Below, one piece after another: positions 35,817 to 47,182 of a DNA stretch of 64,000 nt. Positions within the stretch are counted from its first letter, which is position 1. Each line of letters opens with the position of its first letter. A program made the translations under genes and the position numbers. Source of the DNA: JAPPOI01 sp028818055 (GTDB lineage Bacteria > Pseudomonadota > Alphaproteobacteria > Rhodobacterales > Rhodobacteraceae); assembly GCA_965267405.1 (NCBI GenBank), contig OZ253954.1, positions 2,666,001-2,730,000 on the forward strand. Reading direction: 5' to 3'. The notes under the pieces were generated by a model. It was given only the letters and a program-made list of their open reading frames with translations, did not search any database and had not been told where the DNA came from.

Positions 35817-37522
35817 CAGAACACTTCCCCCTTGCGCGAACGCCGTTGCACGTCTTCGATTTCGGCGTCGGCCAGACCGTAGACTTCGCTGGCAGCCTTG
35901 GCGGAGATGTAGCCAAGCGCAAGGTCACGGCGAACCGCACCGAGGTCTCTGTTTGAAGCTTTGCCGTAACCGGCACCCCCTGGGAAAGCCATTTTCACCA
36001 TGCCGCCGTGTTCAACGAATTGACGACCTTTTCCCGCCATCCTCTCACCGGTCTCGCGCTCAATTGATGTTGCGCCTCCAGCTTCGCCGCCGCGGCGGCC
36101 ACGGGCCGGGTGGTCAACGCGATCCAGCATAGCGGAAATATCAAATTCGTGTCCGTCTCGGGCGCCAACATCCATGTACTGACCAAGTCCCCCTCGATAT
36201 TGGCCGGCGCCTCCGCTGTCGGGGCGAAGCTCCTTGCGCCAAATGATGACAGGGCCGACTTGCTCGGTTGCCTCGACCGGCATGGTCATGACGCCGGACG
36301 GAAAGGCAGTGGCATTCATGCCGTCCAGTTGTGGACGAGCGCCGCTGCCACCTGAGTTAAACGTTAAAACCTCTGATCGCCGAGCATCGGGCGGTGCAAC
36401 TTCATCAGTTCTAGGACGCAACGACAGCTGAAAATTGCAAAGACAGCCGGCACCTTCGGCAGGTACCAGACCCGGCAAAAGTTGGTCCAGAGCGTCGTAA
36501 ACCGTGTCGGGAACCATGTGGCCAATCACATGTCGCAAGGCCACGGGGGCGGGCGGCAAAGCGTTTACGATGGTGTTTTCAGGCGCAACGATTTCGAACG
36601 GCGCGAGCGACGCCGCGTTGTTCGGGATTTCGGGCGCAATCGCGCATTTCAACGCGTAGCAGGTATAGGCCTTTGTGTAGACGAGAGGGACGTTAATCCC
36701 CTTTTTGTCGACGCCACTTGTGCCTGCCCAATCGCTGACAATGCGGTCTTTCTCTATCGATACCCGAACTTTGAGATCGATCGGCGTCGCAAAACCATCG
36801 ATCCGCATGTGTCCATCCGCAATTCCGGGCTTCAGGGCGTTGATACGATCCAGAGTGGCGTTTCGCGAATTCGTCAGAATGAAGCTTGAAATGTCGGCCA
36901 AGTCGCTCAAGCCAAACTCATCCATCATGTCGATCAGCCGACGGTGGCCGATCTCGTTACATGTCGCCAACGCGTAGATGTCGCCCACCAGCTGATCCGG
37001 TTCACGAACGTTTCCGCGCACAATCGACAACAGCGTGCGGTCCACGTCACCGCGCTCGGCGAACTTCATGATCGGGATGTACAGACCTTCTTCGTGCACA
37101 TCATTTGCATCGGCACCAAACCCTCGACCGCCGATGTCTGTGACATGCGCCGTACACGCGAAGAACCCGACGAGCTGTCCATCTTTGAACGATGGGGTGA
37201 CGACGGTGATGTCGTGCTTGTGTCCGGTTCCTTCCCATGGGTCGTTGGTGATGTAGACATCACCCTCGAACATGTTTTGGCGCCCAATCCGCCGAATGAA
37301 ATGCGCGACTGCGTCCGCCATGGCGTTCACGTGACCAGGCGTGCCGGTGACGGCTTGGGCAAGCATCTCGCCCTTTTCATTGTAAACCCCAGCCGACAAA
37401 TCACCGGCTTCGCGCACCGAGGTTGAGAAAGCTGTTCGGATCAATGCCTGTGCTTGTTCTTCGACAATCGAAATCAAGCGATTCCACATGACCTGACTGG
37501 CAACGCGAGAGGTCTCAGACAT
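35816..37522 (-). CDS. Hydantoinase/oxoprolinase B-type subunit
   Basis: 568 residues from ATG 37522 (MSETSRVASQ). Typical motifs are TGTPGHVNAMADAV, YITNDPWEGTGHKHD and PGHAHDI-like metal segments. Residues such as GSGGAGQYRGGLGQ are conserved near the end. With the A subunit it forms an ATP-dependent amidohydrolase for hydantoins, oxoproline or N-methylhydantoin, or an acetophenone/acetone-type carboxylase; the sequence does not settle which. Overlaps the A gene by eight bases and the FAD gene by one base. Confidence 0.9.
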   Translation of the reverse strand: MSETSRVASQVMWNRLISIVEEQAQALIRTAFSTSVREAGDLSAGVYNEKGEMLAQAVTGTPGHVNAMADAVAHFIRRIGRQNMFEGDVYITNDPWEGTGHKHDITVVTPSFKDGQLVGFFACTAHVTDIGGRGFGADANDVHEEGLYIPIMKFAERGDVDRTLLSIVRGNVREPDQLVGDIYALATCNEIGHRRLIDMMDEFGLSDLADISSFILTNSRNATLDRINALKPGIADGHMRIDGFATPIDLKVRVSIEKDRIVSDWAGTSGVDKKGINVPLVYTKAYTCYALKCAIAPEIPNNAASLAPFEIVAPENTIVNALPPAPVALRHVIGHMVPDTVYDALDQLLPGLVPAEGAGCLCNFQLSLRPRTDEVAPPDARRSEVLTFNSGGSGARPQLDGMNATAFPSGVMTMPVEATEQVGPVIIWRKELRPDSGGAGQYRGGLGQYMDVGARDGHEFDISAMLDRVDHPARGRRGGEAGGATSIERETGERMAGKGRQFVEHGGMVKMAFPGGAGYGKASNRDLGAVRRDLALGYISAKAASEVYGLADAEIEDVQRRSRKGEVF

Positions 37523-39635
37523 TGGCGGCCTCCATTTGTTCTTTTGAGGCCATTGCGGCTTCAACTATGCGGACGTCCAGCGTTCCGTCTGGAAGTGTGA
37601 TGACTTCTCGACTGGAAGGGACCACGACCGTGGTCTCGTCTTCGGTAATCAATGCCGGTCCAGCGGCCCGCATCCCGACGGCGACGCTATTTCTGGGCAA
37701 TACAGCTGCATTGACGGACTGCCCGATGGCAGGGTCGAACAACACCCGAGTTTGGTCGCTGTCTGCTTCGGCATCGATGCTCGTCGCGGCGACTTTCGTG
37801 GCTCCGTCGACCTTTGTATAGGAATTCACCGACCAAACCGTGATTTCAATTTCCATGCCGTCCACGATCCGACCAAACAACTTGGCGTAATCTGCTTCAA
37901 AGAGCGATTTGAACGTTTCAGCATTTGGCTCGGCGGCTTGATCTGCCGACAAGCTGATTGGGATTTCCCATCCTTGGCCCGAATAGCGCACGTAAACCCG
38001 GAAGTCTGACAGGATCTCGGCTTGCGCATCGCAGGAACGCACGAAATCCGTGGCTTCGTCCACCATCTCGGAAAATAGCGAACTAATTTTTCCCGGATCG
38101 AAGTCCGTCAACCGCATGAAAACAGATCGGTTTGCTTCAAAACTGAAGGGTGCACGGAGAAAGCCAATTGCGGAACCAACACCTGCACCTTCCGGGACCA
38201 GACAGCGGTCAACGCCAAGTTTCTCGCAAAGACGGGCTGCATGCAGAGGGGCGGCGCCGCCAAACGCGATCATCGTGTATTCGCTCAGGTCTTCGCCGTT
38301 TTCCACGGCATGGACCCGCGCGGCATTAGCCATGTTTTCGTCCACGACCTCGGCCAGCCCCCAAGCCGCTTCGATTGCATCCATATCGAGCCGCGTCCCA
38401 ATCACCGTCTCAAGAGCCTTTTGCGATTGATCTGGCAAAAGCGGGATTGAACCCCCTGCAAAATTGTTGGGATCAAGTTTTCCAAGGATGAGATCGGCGT
38501 CGGTGACGGCTGGTTTGTCACCGCCGCGTCCGTAGCAGGCTGGTCCGGGCTCAGACCCTGCGGACTCGGGTCCCACCCGGATCTGGTTCATCGCATCTAC
38601 ATGCGCCAGAGAGCCGCCGCCCGCGCCGATTTCAACCATGTCGATCACCGGAATCGAGATTGGCATGCCCGAGCCTTTCTTGAAGCGGTAGGTCCGCGCC
38701 ACTTCAAAGACACGTGCAGTCTTTGGCGTTTGGTTCTTAATCAAGCAAATCTTGGCGGTGGTACCGCCCATGTCGAAACTCAGAACCTTATCCAGTCCAT
38801 GGCGTGCGGCGATGTCAGCGGCGAAAATCGCACCACCAGCAGGTCCGCTTTCGACCAATCGAACCGGAAATTCGGCGGCGTTTTCCAGCGACATGATTCC
38901 GCCACCGGAATGCATCAAAAACACAGGACAGTCAGCGCCTTCGGCCGCCAGCCGGTCCCTTAGGCGACCAAGATACGACTTCATCAAAGGCTTGATATAG
39001 GCGTTGGCAATTGTCGTGTTAAAGCGTTCGTACTCGCGCATCTGTGGTGAAACTTCCGACGACACCGAAACCATCGCCTCGGGCATCTTGCGGGCCAACA
39101 CATCAGCCACCATGCGTTCGTGAGTGTCGTTTGCGTAGGCATGCAAAAGACCCACTGCGATACTCTCATAACCGGCTTCGGATAGCTCATCGACCAAGGC
39201 CTCGATCTCCATCAGATCAGGTGCAATCAACACATTTCCGTCCGCGTCCATGCGCTCGGAAATGACATACCGGCGGTTTCGAGGAAGAAGCGGATCAGGG
39301 AGTTTCAGGTTGAGGTCGTACTGTTCGAATCGGCTTTCAGTCCGCATCTCAATGACGTCCCGAAAGCCTTTGGTCGTGATAAACGCGGTCTTTGCACCAC
39401 GACGTTCGATCAACGCATTGGTTGCAAGGGTTGTGCCATGAATGATCTGGCCGATTTTTGAGGGGTGCAAATTTGCCTTTGCACAGACCTGATGCATGCC
39501 ATCAACAATGGCATCCTCGGGTGCCGAATAGGTCGTAAGAACCTTCGTTGAAAAGCGTTGGCCCTCGGTCTCAAGGACCACGTCCGTAAAAGTACCGCCA
39601 ATGTCGACGCCTAGCCGCGCAGATGAACGTTCCAT
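37515..39635 (-). CDS. Hydantoinase/oxoprolinase A-type subunit (ATP-dependent)
   Basis: 706 residues. The actin-like ATPase N-terminal GVDIGGTFTDVVLE, HGTTLATNALIERRGAKTAF, MHSGGGIMS, ESGPAGGAIFAA and SFDMGGTTAKICLI are all present and typical of HyuA/oxoprolinase A. It drives ring opening with ATP together with the B subunit. N-methylhydantoinase is one possible activity, which would connect with creatine metabolism, but oxoprolinase and carboxylase homologues look similar. Confidence 0.91.
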   Translation of the reverse strand: MERSSARLGVDIGGTFTDVVLETEGQRFSTKVLTTYSAPEDAIVDGMHQVCAKANLHPSKIGQIIHGTTLATNALIERRGAKTAFITTKGFRDVIEMRTESRFEQYDLNLKLPDPLLPRNRRYVISERMDADGNVLIAPDLMEIEALVDELSEAGYESIAVGLLHAYANDTHERMVADVLARKMPEAMVSVSSEVSPQMREYERFNTTIANAYIKPLMKSYLGRLRDRLAAEGADCPVFLMHSGGGIMSLENAAEFPVRLVESGPAGGAIFAADIAARHGLDKVLSFDMGGTTAKICLIKNQTPKTARVFEVARTYRFKKGSGMPISIPVIDMVEIGAGGGSLAHVDAMNQIRVGPESAGSEPGPACYGRGGDKPAVTDADLILGKLDPNNFAGGSIPLLPDQSQKALETVIGTRLDMDAIEAAWGLAEVVDENMANAARVHAVENGEDLSEYTMIAFGGAAPLHAARLCEKLGVDRCLVPEGAGVGSAIGFLRAPFSFEANRSVFMRLTDFDPGKISSLFSEMVDEATDFVRSCDAQAEILSDFRVYVRYSGQGWEIPISLSADQAAEPNAETFKSLFEADYAKLFGRIVDGMEIEITVWSVNSYTKVDGATKVAATSIDAEADSDQTRVLFDPAIGQSVNAAVLPRNSVAVGMRAAGPALITEDETTVVVPSSREVITLPDGTLDVRIVEAAMASKEQMEAANV

Positions 39636-39741
39636 TCTCAGGACCCTCTAGAAAGCGTTGATGAAGCGTAAGAGGTGCGCAGAATATAATCCAATTATTA
39701 TATTCTATATTTTTGATAATGATTTTTTATTGATCGAGAGC

Positions 39742-40644
39742 TTAGGTCGCGATCGCAATTTCTCGTGCCAGAGATGCGGCCAAACGAACATATTCCGGTG
39801 CAATATCGGCTTCAAAACGAGCTTCAAACACAAGAGGGTCTGGTGCCCAGTTGTAATCCACAAATTCAAGCTGTCTGTCTTCAACTTCGCGTTCGACCAT
39901 GATCCGCGGAAGGCATGCCACGCCCAATCCGTCGCGGGTCATCTGCAGACAGGCAGACATATTGTTCGACGGAAACAGCCTCAACTTCGGCCCGGCCGCA
40001 TTCGAAGCATGCTCCAGCAATTGCTCATAGGGCAGAGTGCCACGTCCGTGCGTCAGGACGGGATGCTGTGAGATTTCTGCAAGATCGACTTTATCGGACG
40101 TCGTCAGAAGACCCGGTGCGGAAACCCACGCAAAGGGAAAGCTTCCCAGTTCTTCGCGGCCCGACGCCTGTCGCGTGAACGGTGCGCTTTGCAGGGCCAG
40201 ATCAATCGATCGGTTGAAAAGAGCATCTGTCAGGTTCGCCGAATAATCGACAGTTAAGTCGATATCGATGCGTGGAAGTTTCGATTTCAATGCAGTGAGA
40301 TACGCGCTCAACCAAGAATGTACGATCATTTCGGTAACGCCAAGCCGAAGTGTTCCACCAAAAAGCTCAGTGACATCCGTTTCAGAAACGAAGCTGTCGA
40401 CCGAGGCTAGCACTGCGCGCGCCTTGGGAAGCAGCGCCTCGCCTGCTTTGGTCAGCCGAACGGAACCCGCGTCTCGGTCGAACAACCTCTTTCCGAGTTG
40501 ATCTTCAAGTTTTGTGATGCGGGCGGAAATATTTGGCTGTGTGGTGTTTAACTTTTCGGCAGCTCGACGAAAGCTTTTCAGATCTGAAACCGAGACGAAA
40601 GCAGCCAATTGTTTTAGGTTTATCTCGGTCAAGGTGTCCACCAA
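39742..40644 (-). CDS. LysR-family regulator of the hydantoinase operon (candidate)
   Basis: 300 residues, full length. HTH is near residues 20-65 (SFRRAAEKLNTTQPNISARITKLE). It lies directly upstream of the hydantoinase A gene on the same strand, with a 106-base, AT-rich gap that probably carries a promoter. A role in regulating that operon is inferred from position. Confidence 0.92.
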   Translation of the reverse strand: MVDTLTEINLKQLAAFVSVSDLKSFRRAAEKLNTTQPNISARITKLEDQLGKRLFDRDAGSVRLTKAGEALLPKARAVLASVDSFVSETDVTELFGGTLRLGVTEMIVHSWLSAYLTALKSKLPRIDIDLTVDYSANLTDALFNRSIDLALQSAPFTRQASGREELGSFPFAWVSAPGLLTTSDKVDLAEISQHPVLTHGRGTLPYEQLLEHASNAAGPKLRLFPSNNMSACLQMTRDGLGVACLPRIMVEREVEDRQLEFVDYNWAPDPLVFEARFEADIAPEYVRLAASLAREIAIAT

Positions 40645-40786
40645 TTCGTTTGCTCGGCACCATAGTCCTTAACGCAGTATCCACCAGCCAGAAATTTTGC
40701 GACTCTAGGCCCCTTAGAGGCGCTTGGATTGGTGATCCCGTTGCACTACCAATCTTCAAAAGCAAATGCGTTCGAAAGAGAATTCC

Positions 40787-41083
40787 ATGTATGCAGTCTG
40801 TGTAACATTCAAAATCGGGTCTGATGATTTTGACCGGTTCTTGGTTCGAATGAGCCAGCAGGCTCGGGATTCACTGACGCTGGAGCCGGGTTGCCATCGC
40901 TTTGATGTCTGCCACAACGGGCAGGACACTGTATTTCTGTACGAGCTATATTCGGATCCCGATGCGTTCCAAATTCACGTAGAAAGCAATCATTTCAAGG
41001 ACTTCGACCAAGAAGTCCAGCCATGGATTGTTGAAAAACTGGTGTCTACATTTGAAAACGTCTTGGTCGGCGACGAGGCCTAG
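40787..41083 (+). CDS. ABM-domain (putative quinol monooxygenase) protein
   Basis: 98 residues from ATG 40787. The ferredoxin-like ABM pattern is seen in VTFKIGSDDFDRF, SLTLEPGCHRFDVCHN and FLYELYSDPDAFQIHVES. Members include YgiN-like quinol monooxygenases and many of unknown function. It converges on the FAD-dehydrogenase gene with a four-base overlap. Confidence 0.85.
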   Translation: MYAVCVTFKIGSDDFDRFLVRMSQQARDSLTLEPGCHRFDVCHNGQDTVFLYELYSDPDAFQIHVESNHFKDFDQEVQPWIVEKLVSTFENVLVGDEA

Positions 41084-42477
41084 ATGATTTTTCCAGGGTT
41101 CATGATGTTGTCCGGATCAATGGCAGTCTTGATGGCTTTAATAACGTCCACACCTGCGCCGATTTCTTTTTCAAGATATCGTCGCTTACCCTGACCGATC
41201 CCATGCTCTCCGGTACACGTGCCTTCCATGGAGATCGCAAGTTCGTTGAGCCAGCTCACGAACTCATGTGCGGCCGCTACTTCGTTTTCGTCTTCCATGT
41301 CTATCAACAGCAATGTGTGGAAGTTTCCGTCACCAACGTGACCAACGATAGGGGCCATGATCCCTAGTTCTTCGAGTTTTGCCTGTGTCGTCGCTACACA
41401 TTCGGCAAGACGCGAAATCGGGACACAGACGTCAGTCGATATCCCAACCGCGCCCGGCCTTAGCGAAAGAGATGCCCAGTAAGCGTCATGGCGTGCTTGC
41501 CAAAGCTTTGTTCGCTCTTCGGAAGAAGTGGTCCAGGAAAACCCAGTCCCGCCGAACTCATCAGCGATGTCCCCAAAGCTTTCTGATTGCTCAGCAACGC
41601 TGGCTTCAGACCCGTGAAACTCCAGCAATAACAATGGCTCTTCAGGCAATGATAACTTTGAAAAGCCGTTCACCGCTTTCACTTGAAGCGCATCCAAAAG
41701 CTCGATGCGCGCAACGGGAATCCCCATCTGGATGGTCATGATCACGGCATTGCAGGCGGATTCGAGATCGGGAAATGAACAGGTCGCTGACGACATGGCT
41801 TCAGGAATTCCATGGAGCTTAAGGGTCAATTCCGTGATGATGCCTAGTGTACCCTCTGAGCCGATGAGTAGCCGGGTGAGGTCATAACCTGCCGAGGATT
41901 TCTTCGCACGTTGTCCGGTTTGGATAATGCTTCCGTCTGGCATGACGGCTTTAAGCGACAAAATATTGTCTTTCATCGTTCCGTAACGAACGGCATTCGT
42001 GCCGCTGGCACGCGTTGCGGCCATCCCGCCGAGAGAAGCATCCGCTCCGGGGTCGATCGGGAAAAACAAACCCGTGTCGCGCAAGTATTCGTTCAGCGCC
42101 TTTCGGGTGACTCCGGGCTGGACCACGCAGTCCAAATCTTCTGGATGAACATCAAGAATTCCATTCATCTGACTGAGATCAATAGATATTCCCCCGGCTG
42201 CTGCATTTACGTGGCCCTCTAGTGAGGAGCCGGTCCCGAACGCAATGATTGGAACCTTGTGCGTCGCGCAGACTTTGACAATGTCGGCGACCTCTTCAGT
42301 GGATTGCACGAATGCGACTGCGTCAGGCGCCTGGTTTTCGAGCCACGTGGTCGTATGGCCGTGTTGGGTACGGATTGCTTCGCTGGTTTGAAGCCGTTCG
42401 CCCAGCTGCTGTTTCAGAACGCCAACGACAGTTTCTATACCCGTCTCGTTCCGAGGCAGTGTGGTGACCAGTCCCAT
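41080..42477 (-). CDS. FAD-linked D-2-hydroxyacid dehydrogenase (GlcD/Dld-like)
   Basis: 465 residues from ATG 42477 with a strong AGGAGG site; the frame continues 20 codons upstream without one. The PCMH FAD-binding part has FGTGSSLEGHVNAAAGGISIDL and GADASLGGMAATRASGTNA. The C-terminal FAD-oxidase domain has GHVGDGNFHTLLL and GTCTGEHGIGQGKRRYL. It oxidises D-lactate, glycolate or a similar acid. Substrate and electron acceptor are not determined. Confidence 0.9.
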   Translation of the reverse strand: MGLVTTLPRNETGIETVVGVLKQQLGERLQTSEAIRTQHGHTTTWLENQAPDAVAFVQSTEEVADIVKVCATHKVPIIAFGTGSSLEGHVNAAAGGISIDLSQMNGILDVHPEDLDCVVQPGVTRKALNEYLRDTGLFFPIDPGADASLGGMAATRASGTNAVRYGTMKDNILSLKAVMPDGSIIQTGQRAKKSSAGYDLTRLLIGSEGTLGIITELTLKLHGIPEAMSSATCSFPDLESACNAVIMTIQMGIPVARIELLDALQVKAVNGFSKLSLPEEPLLLLEFHGSEASVAEQSESFGDIADEFGGTGFSWTTSSEERTKLWQARHDAYWASLSLRPGAVGISTDVCVPISRLAECVATTQAKLEELGIMAPIVGHVGDGNFHTLLLIDMEDENEVAAAHEFVSWLNELAISMEGTCTGEHGIGQGKRRYLEKEIGAGVDVIKAIKTAIDPDNIMNPGKII

Positions 42478-42552
42478 AGCGTTCCTCCTGCGCCTGAGCG
42501 TGACCATTGCGGAAGTGTCGCAAGGGCTCAAGTCCAATACTATCTGGTTCTT

Positions 42553-43815
42553 TTACAGCGCGCGCCAACCAATATCTGTTCGCCAGAATCCGTCGTCCCA
42601 ATCGATTTGGTCAACGGCGGCATAGACGCGATCGCGCGCATCCTTAAGTGAAGGCCCCCGCGCCGTAATGTTCAGGACCCGACCGCCGTTCGCTAAAATG
42701 CGGGCTCCGTCAGATGAAGTGCCAGCGTGGAAGACAGCATTGAAGCTATCTTCCGGAAGCGCATCCAAGCCGCTGATTTCGCTGCCTTTGCTATAGCTTC
42801 CTGGGTATCCGTTCGCGGCCATGACAACGGTCATGGCATGGTCTTCCGCCCAGTTGACTTGTGTATCGTCCAGGCGACCTTCGGCTGAGGCTTGCATAAG
42901 GTCCAGGGCCTGCGCGCCTAGCCGCATCATCAAAACCTGGCATTCCGGATCGCCAAATCGAACGTTGTATTCCACCAGCCTAGGTGCGTCGTCTTTGATC
43001 ATTAGACCCGCGTAGAGCACGCCCTGATATGGGGTGCCGCGCCGTGCCATTTCGGCAAGAGTTGGCTCGATGATGCCCTTCAGCGTCTTCTTGGCGATGT
43101 CATCGGTCAGAACAGGAGCAGGTGAGTACGCACCCATGCCGCCCGTGTTTGGTCCTGTGTCGCCTTCGCCGACACGTTTGTGGTCCTGAGCAGTGCCGAC
43201 GGGTAGGGCATTTTTTCCATCGCATAGTACGAAAAACGAGGCCTCTTCACCCTCCATGAACTCTTCCACGACAACTTCGGCGCCAGCTGCGCCAAACGCT
43301 CCACCAAACATGTCGTCGATGGCGTCGAGTGCCTCTTGCAACTCCATCGCCACGACAACGCCTTTGCCGGCGGCGAGCCCGTCAGCTTTGACGACGATCG
43401 GTGCGCCTTGCTCTTCAACGTAGGTCTTCGCACTTGCCGCGTCGGTGAACCGCGCCCATGCTGCTGTGGGTGCATTTGCAGCGTCGCAAACCTCTTTCGT
43501 GAAGGCTTTTGAGGCTTCAAGCGCTGCTGCGGCTTGTGATGGCCCGAACACTAGAAAGCCGGCGTCTCTCAGCGCATCTGAAACACCTGCGGCCAATGGC
43601 GCTTCGGGGCCAACGATTACAAAATCAATGCTGTGCTCTTCCGCAAACGCGGTAACGGCGGCCCCGTCTTCAATATTCAACGAGGCGCAATCTGCAATCT
43701 GGGCGATACCGGCATTTCCTGGCGCGACTATAAGCTTGTCGCATTTCGGGTTCTGCAACACGGCCCATGCCAAACTATGTTCGCGACCGCCGCCACCCAA
43801 AATCAGAATGTTCAT
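42553..43815 (-). CDS. purD: Phosphoribosylamine--glycine ligase
   Basis: 420 residues. Motifs are NILILGGGGREHSLAW, VIVGPEAPLAAG, VVKADGLAAGKGVVVA and DHKRVGEGDTGPNTGGMGAYSPAP, all diagnostic for GARS. It makes glycinamide ribonucleotide in purine synthesis. It is divergent from xseA over 75 bases. Confidence 0.97.
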   Translation of the reverse strand: MNILILGGGGREHSLAWAVLQNPKCDKLIVAPGNAGIAQIADCASLNIEDGAAVTAFAEEHSIDFVIVGPEAPLAAGVSDALRDAGFLVFGPSQAAAALEASKAFTKEVCDAANAPTAAWARFTDAASAKTYVEEQGAPIVVKADGLAAGKGVVVAMELQEALDAIDDMFGGAFGAAGAEVVVEEFMEGEEASFFVLCDGKNALPVGTAQDHKRVGEGDTGPNTGGMGAYSPAPVLTDDIAKKTLKGIIEPTLAEMARRGTPYQGVLYAGLMIKDDAPRLVEYNVRFGDPECQVLMMRLGAQALDLMQASAEGRLDDTQVNWAEDHAMTVVMAANGYPGSYSKGSEISGLDALPEDSFNAVFHAGTSSDGARILANGGRVLNITARGPSLKDARDRVYAAVDQIDWDDGFWRTDIGWRAL

Positions 43816-43890
43816 GCCTGCATCCTTGCTTCACCTTCCTTTGAAGGCGTTCTAGGGTTCGGCTTAGAAAAGCACAAGGCAAGGGCAGCC

Positions 43891-45300
43891 ATGGACCTCT
43901 TTGAAGACAAGCCGGGAGACAATGCGCCGGAATTTTCAGTCTCCGAAATCTCTGGCGCTGTCAAAAAGGTCATTGAAGGCGAGTTTGGGCGAATTCGCGT
44001 TCGTGGCGAGGTTGGACGGGTTTTTCAGGCCAGGTCCGGGCACCTCTATTACGACATCAAGGACGACAAGAACGTTCTTGCCTGCACGACTTGGAAGGGA
44101 CAGATCGGCACACTGAGTGTTCGACCTGAGGAAGGGTTGGAGGTCGTTGTCACCGGCCGCCTCACCACATTTGGCGCCCAGTCAAAGTACAACATGAACG
44201 TCGATGAGATGGCCGTTGCGGGCGAGGGCGCCTTGATGGCCATGTTGGAAAAGCGCAAGAAAAAGCTTGAGGCAGAAGGTCTTTTTGCGACCGAGCGAAA
44301 AAAGCCGATACCTTATCTGCCCGAGATCATTGGTGTCATCACCTCGCCGCAAGGTGCCGTCATTCGCGATATCTTGCACCGACTGCGCGACAGGTTCCCA
44401 CGCAAGGTTTTGGTTTGGCCGGTTGCAGTTCAGGGCGACCGGTGCGCACCCGAAGTTGCCAACGCAATTCGCGGGTTTAATGCACTGACACCAGGGGGCG
44501 CGCTTCCTCGACCTGATCTTCTTATTGTTGCGCGTGGCGGCGGATCAATCGAAGACCTTTGGGGCTTTAACGAAGAGGAAGTTGCTCGCGCCGCCGCCGA
44601 CAGCGACATTCCATTGATTTCCGCGGTGGGGCACGAAACGGACACGACCTTGATTGACTTCGTGTCGGATCAACGCGCGCCAACGCCGACCGCAGCCGCC
44701 GAACTTGCAGTGCCTGTGCGCTTGGAGCTTTTGGCTTGGGTTGAAGCGCAAGAAGCGCGCATATCGCGCGCCGGCCAACAGATGATCGAGCGTCGCCGAG
44801 ACCGGTTGCGTGATCTGTCCCGGGTATTGCCCAAGCCTGATGCGTTGTTGTTTGAGCCTCGCCAAAGGCTGGACCGCATGGACGATGCTTTGCCGCAGGC
44901 TTTGATCCGATTGACCGAACGGAAGTCGGCAAGTCTCGCACAGCTTACAGGCGCTGTTCGCCCGGCCATGCTGCGGACAAAAGTCACCGCCGCCCGGGAA
45001 CGGTTGGAGACGCGTGCTGCCAGACTAGAGCCGTTGATCCGACAAGTACACGATCGGAAATCTGATCAATTACAACAACTTGAAAGACTAAGAACAACGC
45101 TGGGCTACCAAGCGACGCTTCAGCGTGGATATGCGGTGGTTCGGTCCGGCGATCAGATTGTTACCGACGCTTCAGATGCCAAAAAAGCTGCTGAACTTGA
45201 AATCGAGTTTCGCGATGGTCGTGTTCCCGTTGGCTCTGGAAAAAAGTCGTCAACGAAGGCCGGGCGCTCGGACCCCTCAGATCAAGGCAGTTTGTTCTAG
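43891..45300 (+). CDS. xseA: Exodeoxyribonuclease VII large subunit
   Basis: 469 residues from ATG 43891; the open frame extends far upstream, but that part lies in the purD promoter and gene. The OB-fold start (FSVSEISGAVKKVIEGEFGRIRVRGEV) and VITSPQGAVIRDILHRLRDR, ARGGGSIEDLWGFNEE and ISAVGHETDTTLIDFVSD are conserved. The subunit degrades single-stranded DNA with XseB, which is not seen nearby. It converges with a small secreted-protein gene three bases away. Confidence 0.96.
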   Translation: MDLFEDKPGDNAPEFSVSEISGAVKKVIEGEFGRIRVRGEVGRVFQARSGHLYYDIKDDKNVLACTTWKGQIGTLSVRPEEGLEVVVTGRLTTFGAQSKYNMNVDEMAVAGEGALMAMLEKRKKKLEAEGLFATERKKPIPYLPEIIGVITSPQGAVIRDILHRLRDRFPRKVLVWPVAVQGDRCAPEVANAIRGFNALTPGGALPRPDLLIVARGGGSIEDLWGFNEEEVARAAADSDIPLISAVGHETDTTLIDFVSDQRAPTPTAAAELAVPVRLELLAWVEAQEARISRAGQQMIERRRDRLRDLSRVLPKPDALLFEPRQRLDRMDDALPQALIRLTERKSASLAQLTGAVRPAMLRTKVTAARERLETRAARLEPLIRQVHDRKSDQLQQLERLRTTLGYQATLQRGYAVVRSGDQIVTDASDAKKAAELEIEFRDGRVPVGSGKKSSTKAGRSDPSDQGSLF

Positions 45301-45303
45301 CTT

Positions 45304-45699
45304 TTATACACCGATCTTTGGACCCAGACATTCCAGCTTTTCGCCAGCATCCTGCGCATCGAAAAGCTCGGTTGTCGTGCCATCGCCCTGAAAAACCGCA
45401 CTCAGATCGCCCGCATGATCGAAGAACTGCCAGCATTGCGCGCTGTCGAGCGTCTCGTAAACGAAGCAGATGTTTTCTCCGTCAGGGAACCAGCTTCCTT
45501 CGTGGCATTCTCCGTCTAGGAATGACCATCGCACACGCCGATTTCTGAGATATTCTTCAATACCATAAGCTCGTCCACCCAAGGCGTACGACAAGGTCCG
45601 TCCGGTAACGGCCGCTTCGAACTCGGCCGCGCTCATTGCTCGATCGCCTGCGTCTGACGGTGTTGCCAGTATTGCGATTATGATTGGTATTAGTTTCAT
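45304..45699 (-). CDS. Small secreted protein, unknown function
   Basis: 131 residues from ATG 45699; a short signal peptide (LIPIIIAILATPSDA) precedes the mature DRAMSAAEFEAAVTGRTLSYAL. Cys and Trp occur in the second half (GECHEGSWFPDGENICFVYE, QCWQFFDH), suggesting a disulfide-stabilised beta fold. I do not recognise a named family. It is convergent with xseA and divergent from ftsY. Confidence 0.75.
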   Translation of the reverse strand: MKLIPIIIAILATPSDAGDRAMSAAEFEAAVTGRTLSYALGGRAYGIEEYLRNRRVRWSFLDGECHEGSWFPDGENICFVYETLDSAQCWQFFDHAGDLSAVFQGDGTTTELFDAQDAGEKLECLGPKIGV

Positions 45700-45820
45700 C
45701 GTCGTTGCTTGTTCCATGTTCCGACCGCATTGACAAACATCTGAATTTTGCGCCGGGCGTTAGGCACTTCCACTTGCACATACAAAGCATTAGGTGGAAG
45801 AGGCGCAGACGGAAGAGGCC

Positions 45821-47178
<1,358 letters not shown>

Positions 47179-47182
<4 letters not shown>

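Noticed and set aside
42259..42651. Forward ORF of 130 codons
   Set aside because: Antisense across the FAD-dehydrogenase start and purD end; no coding features.
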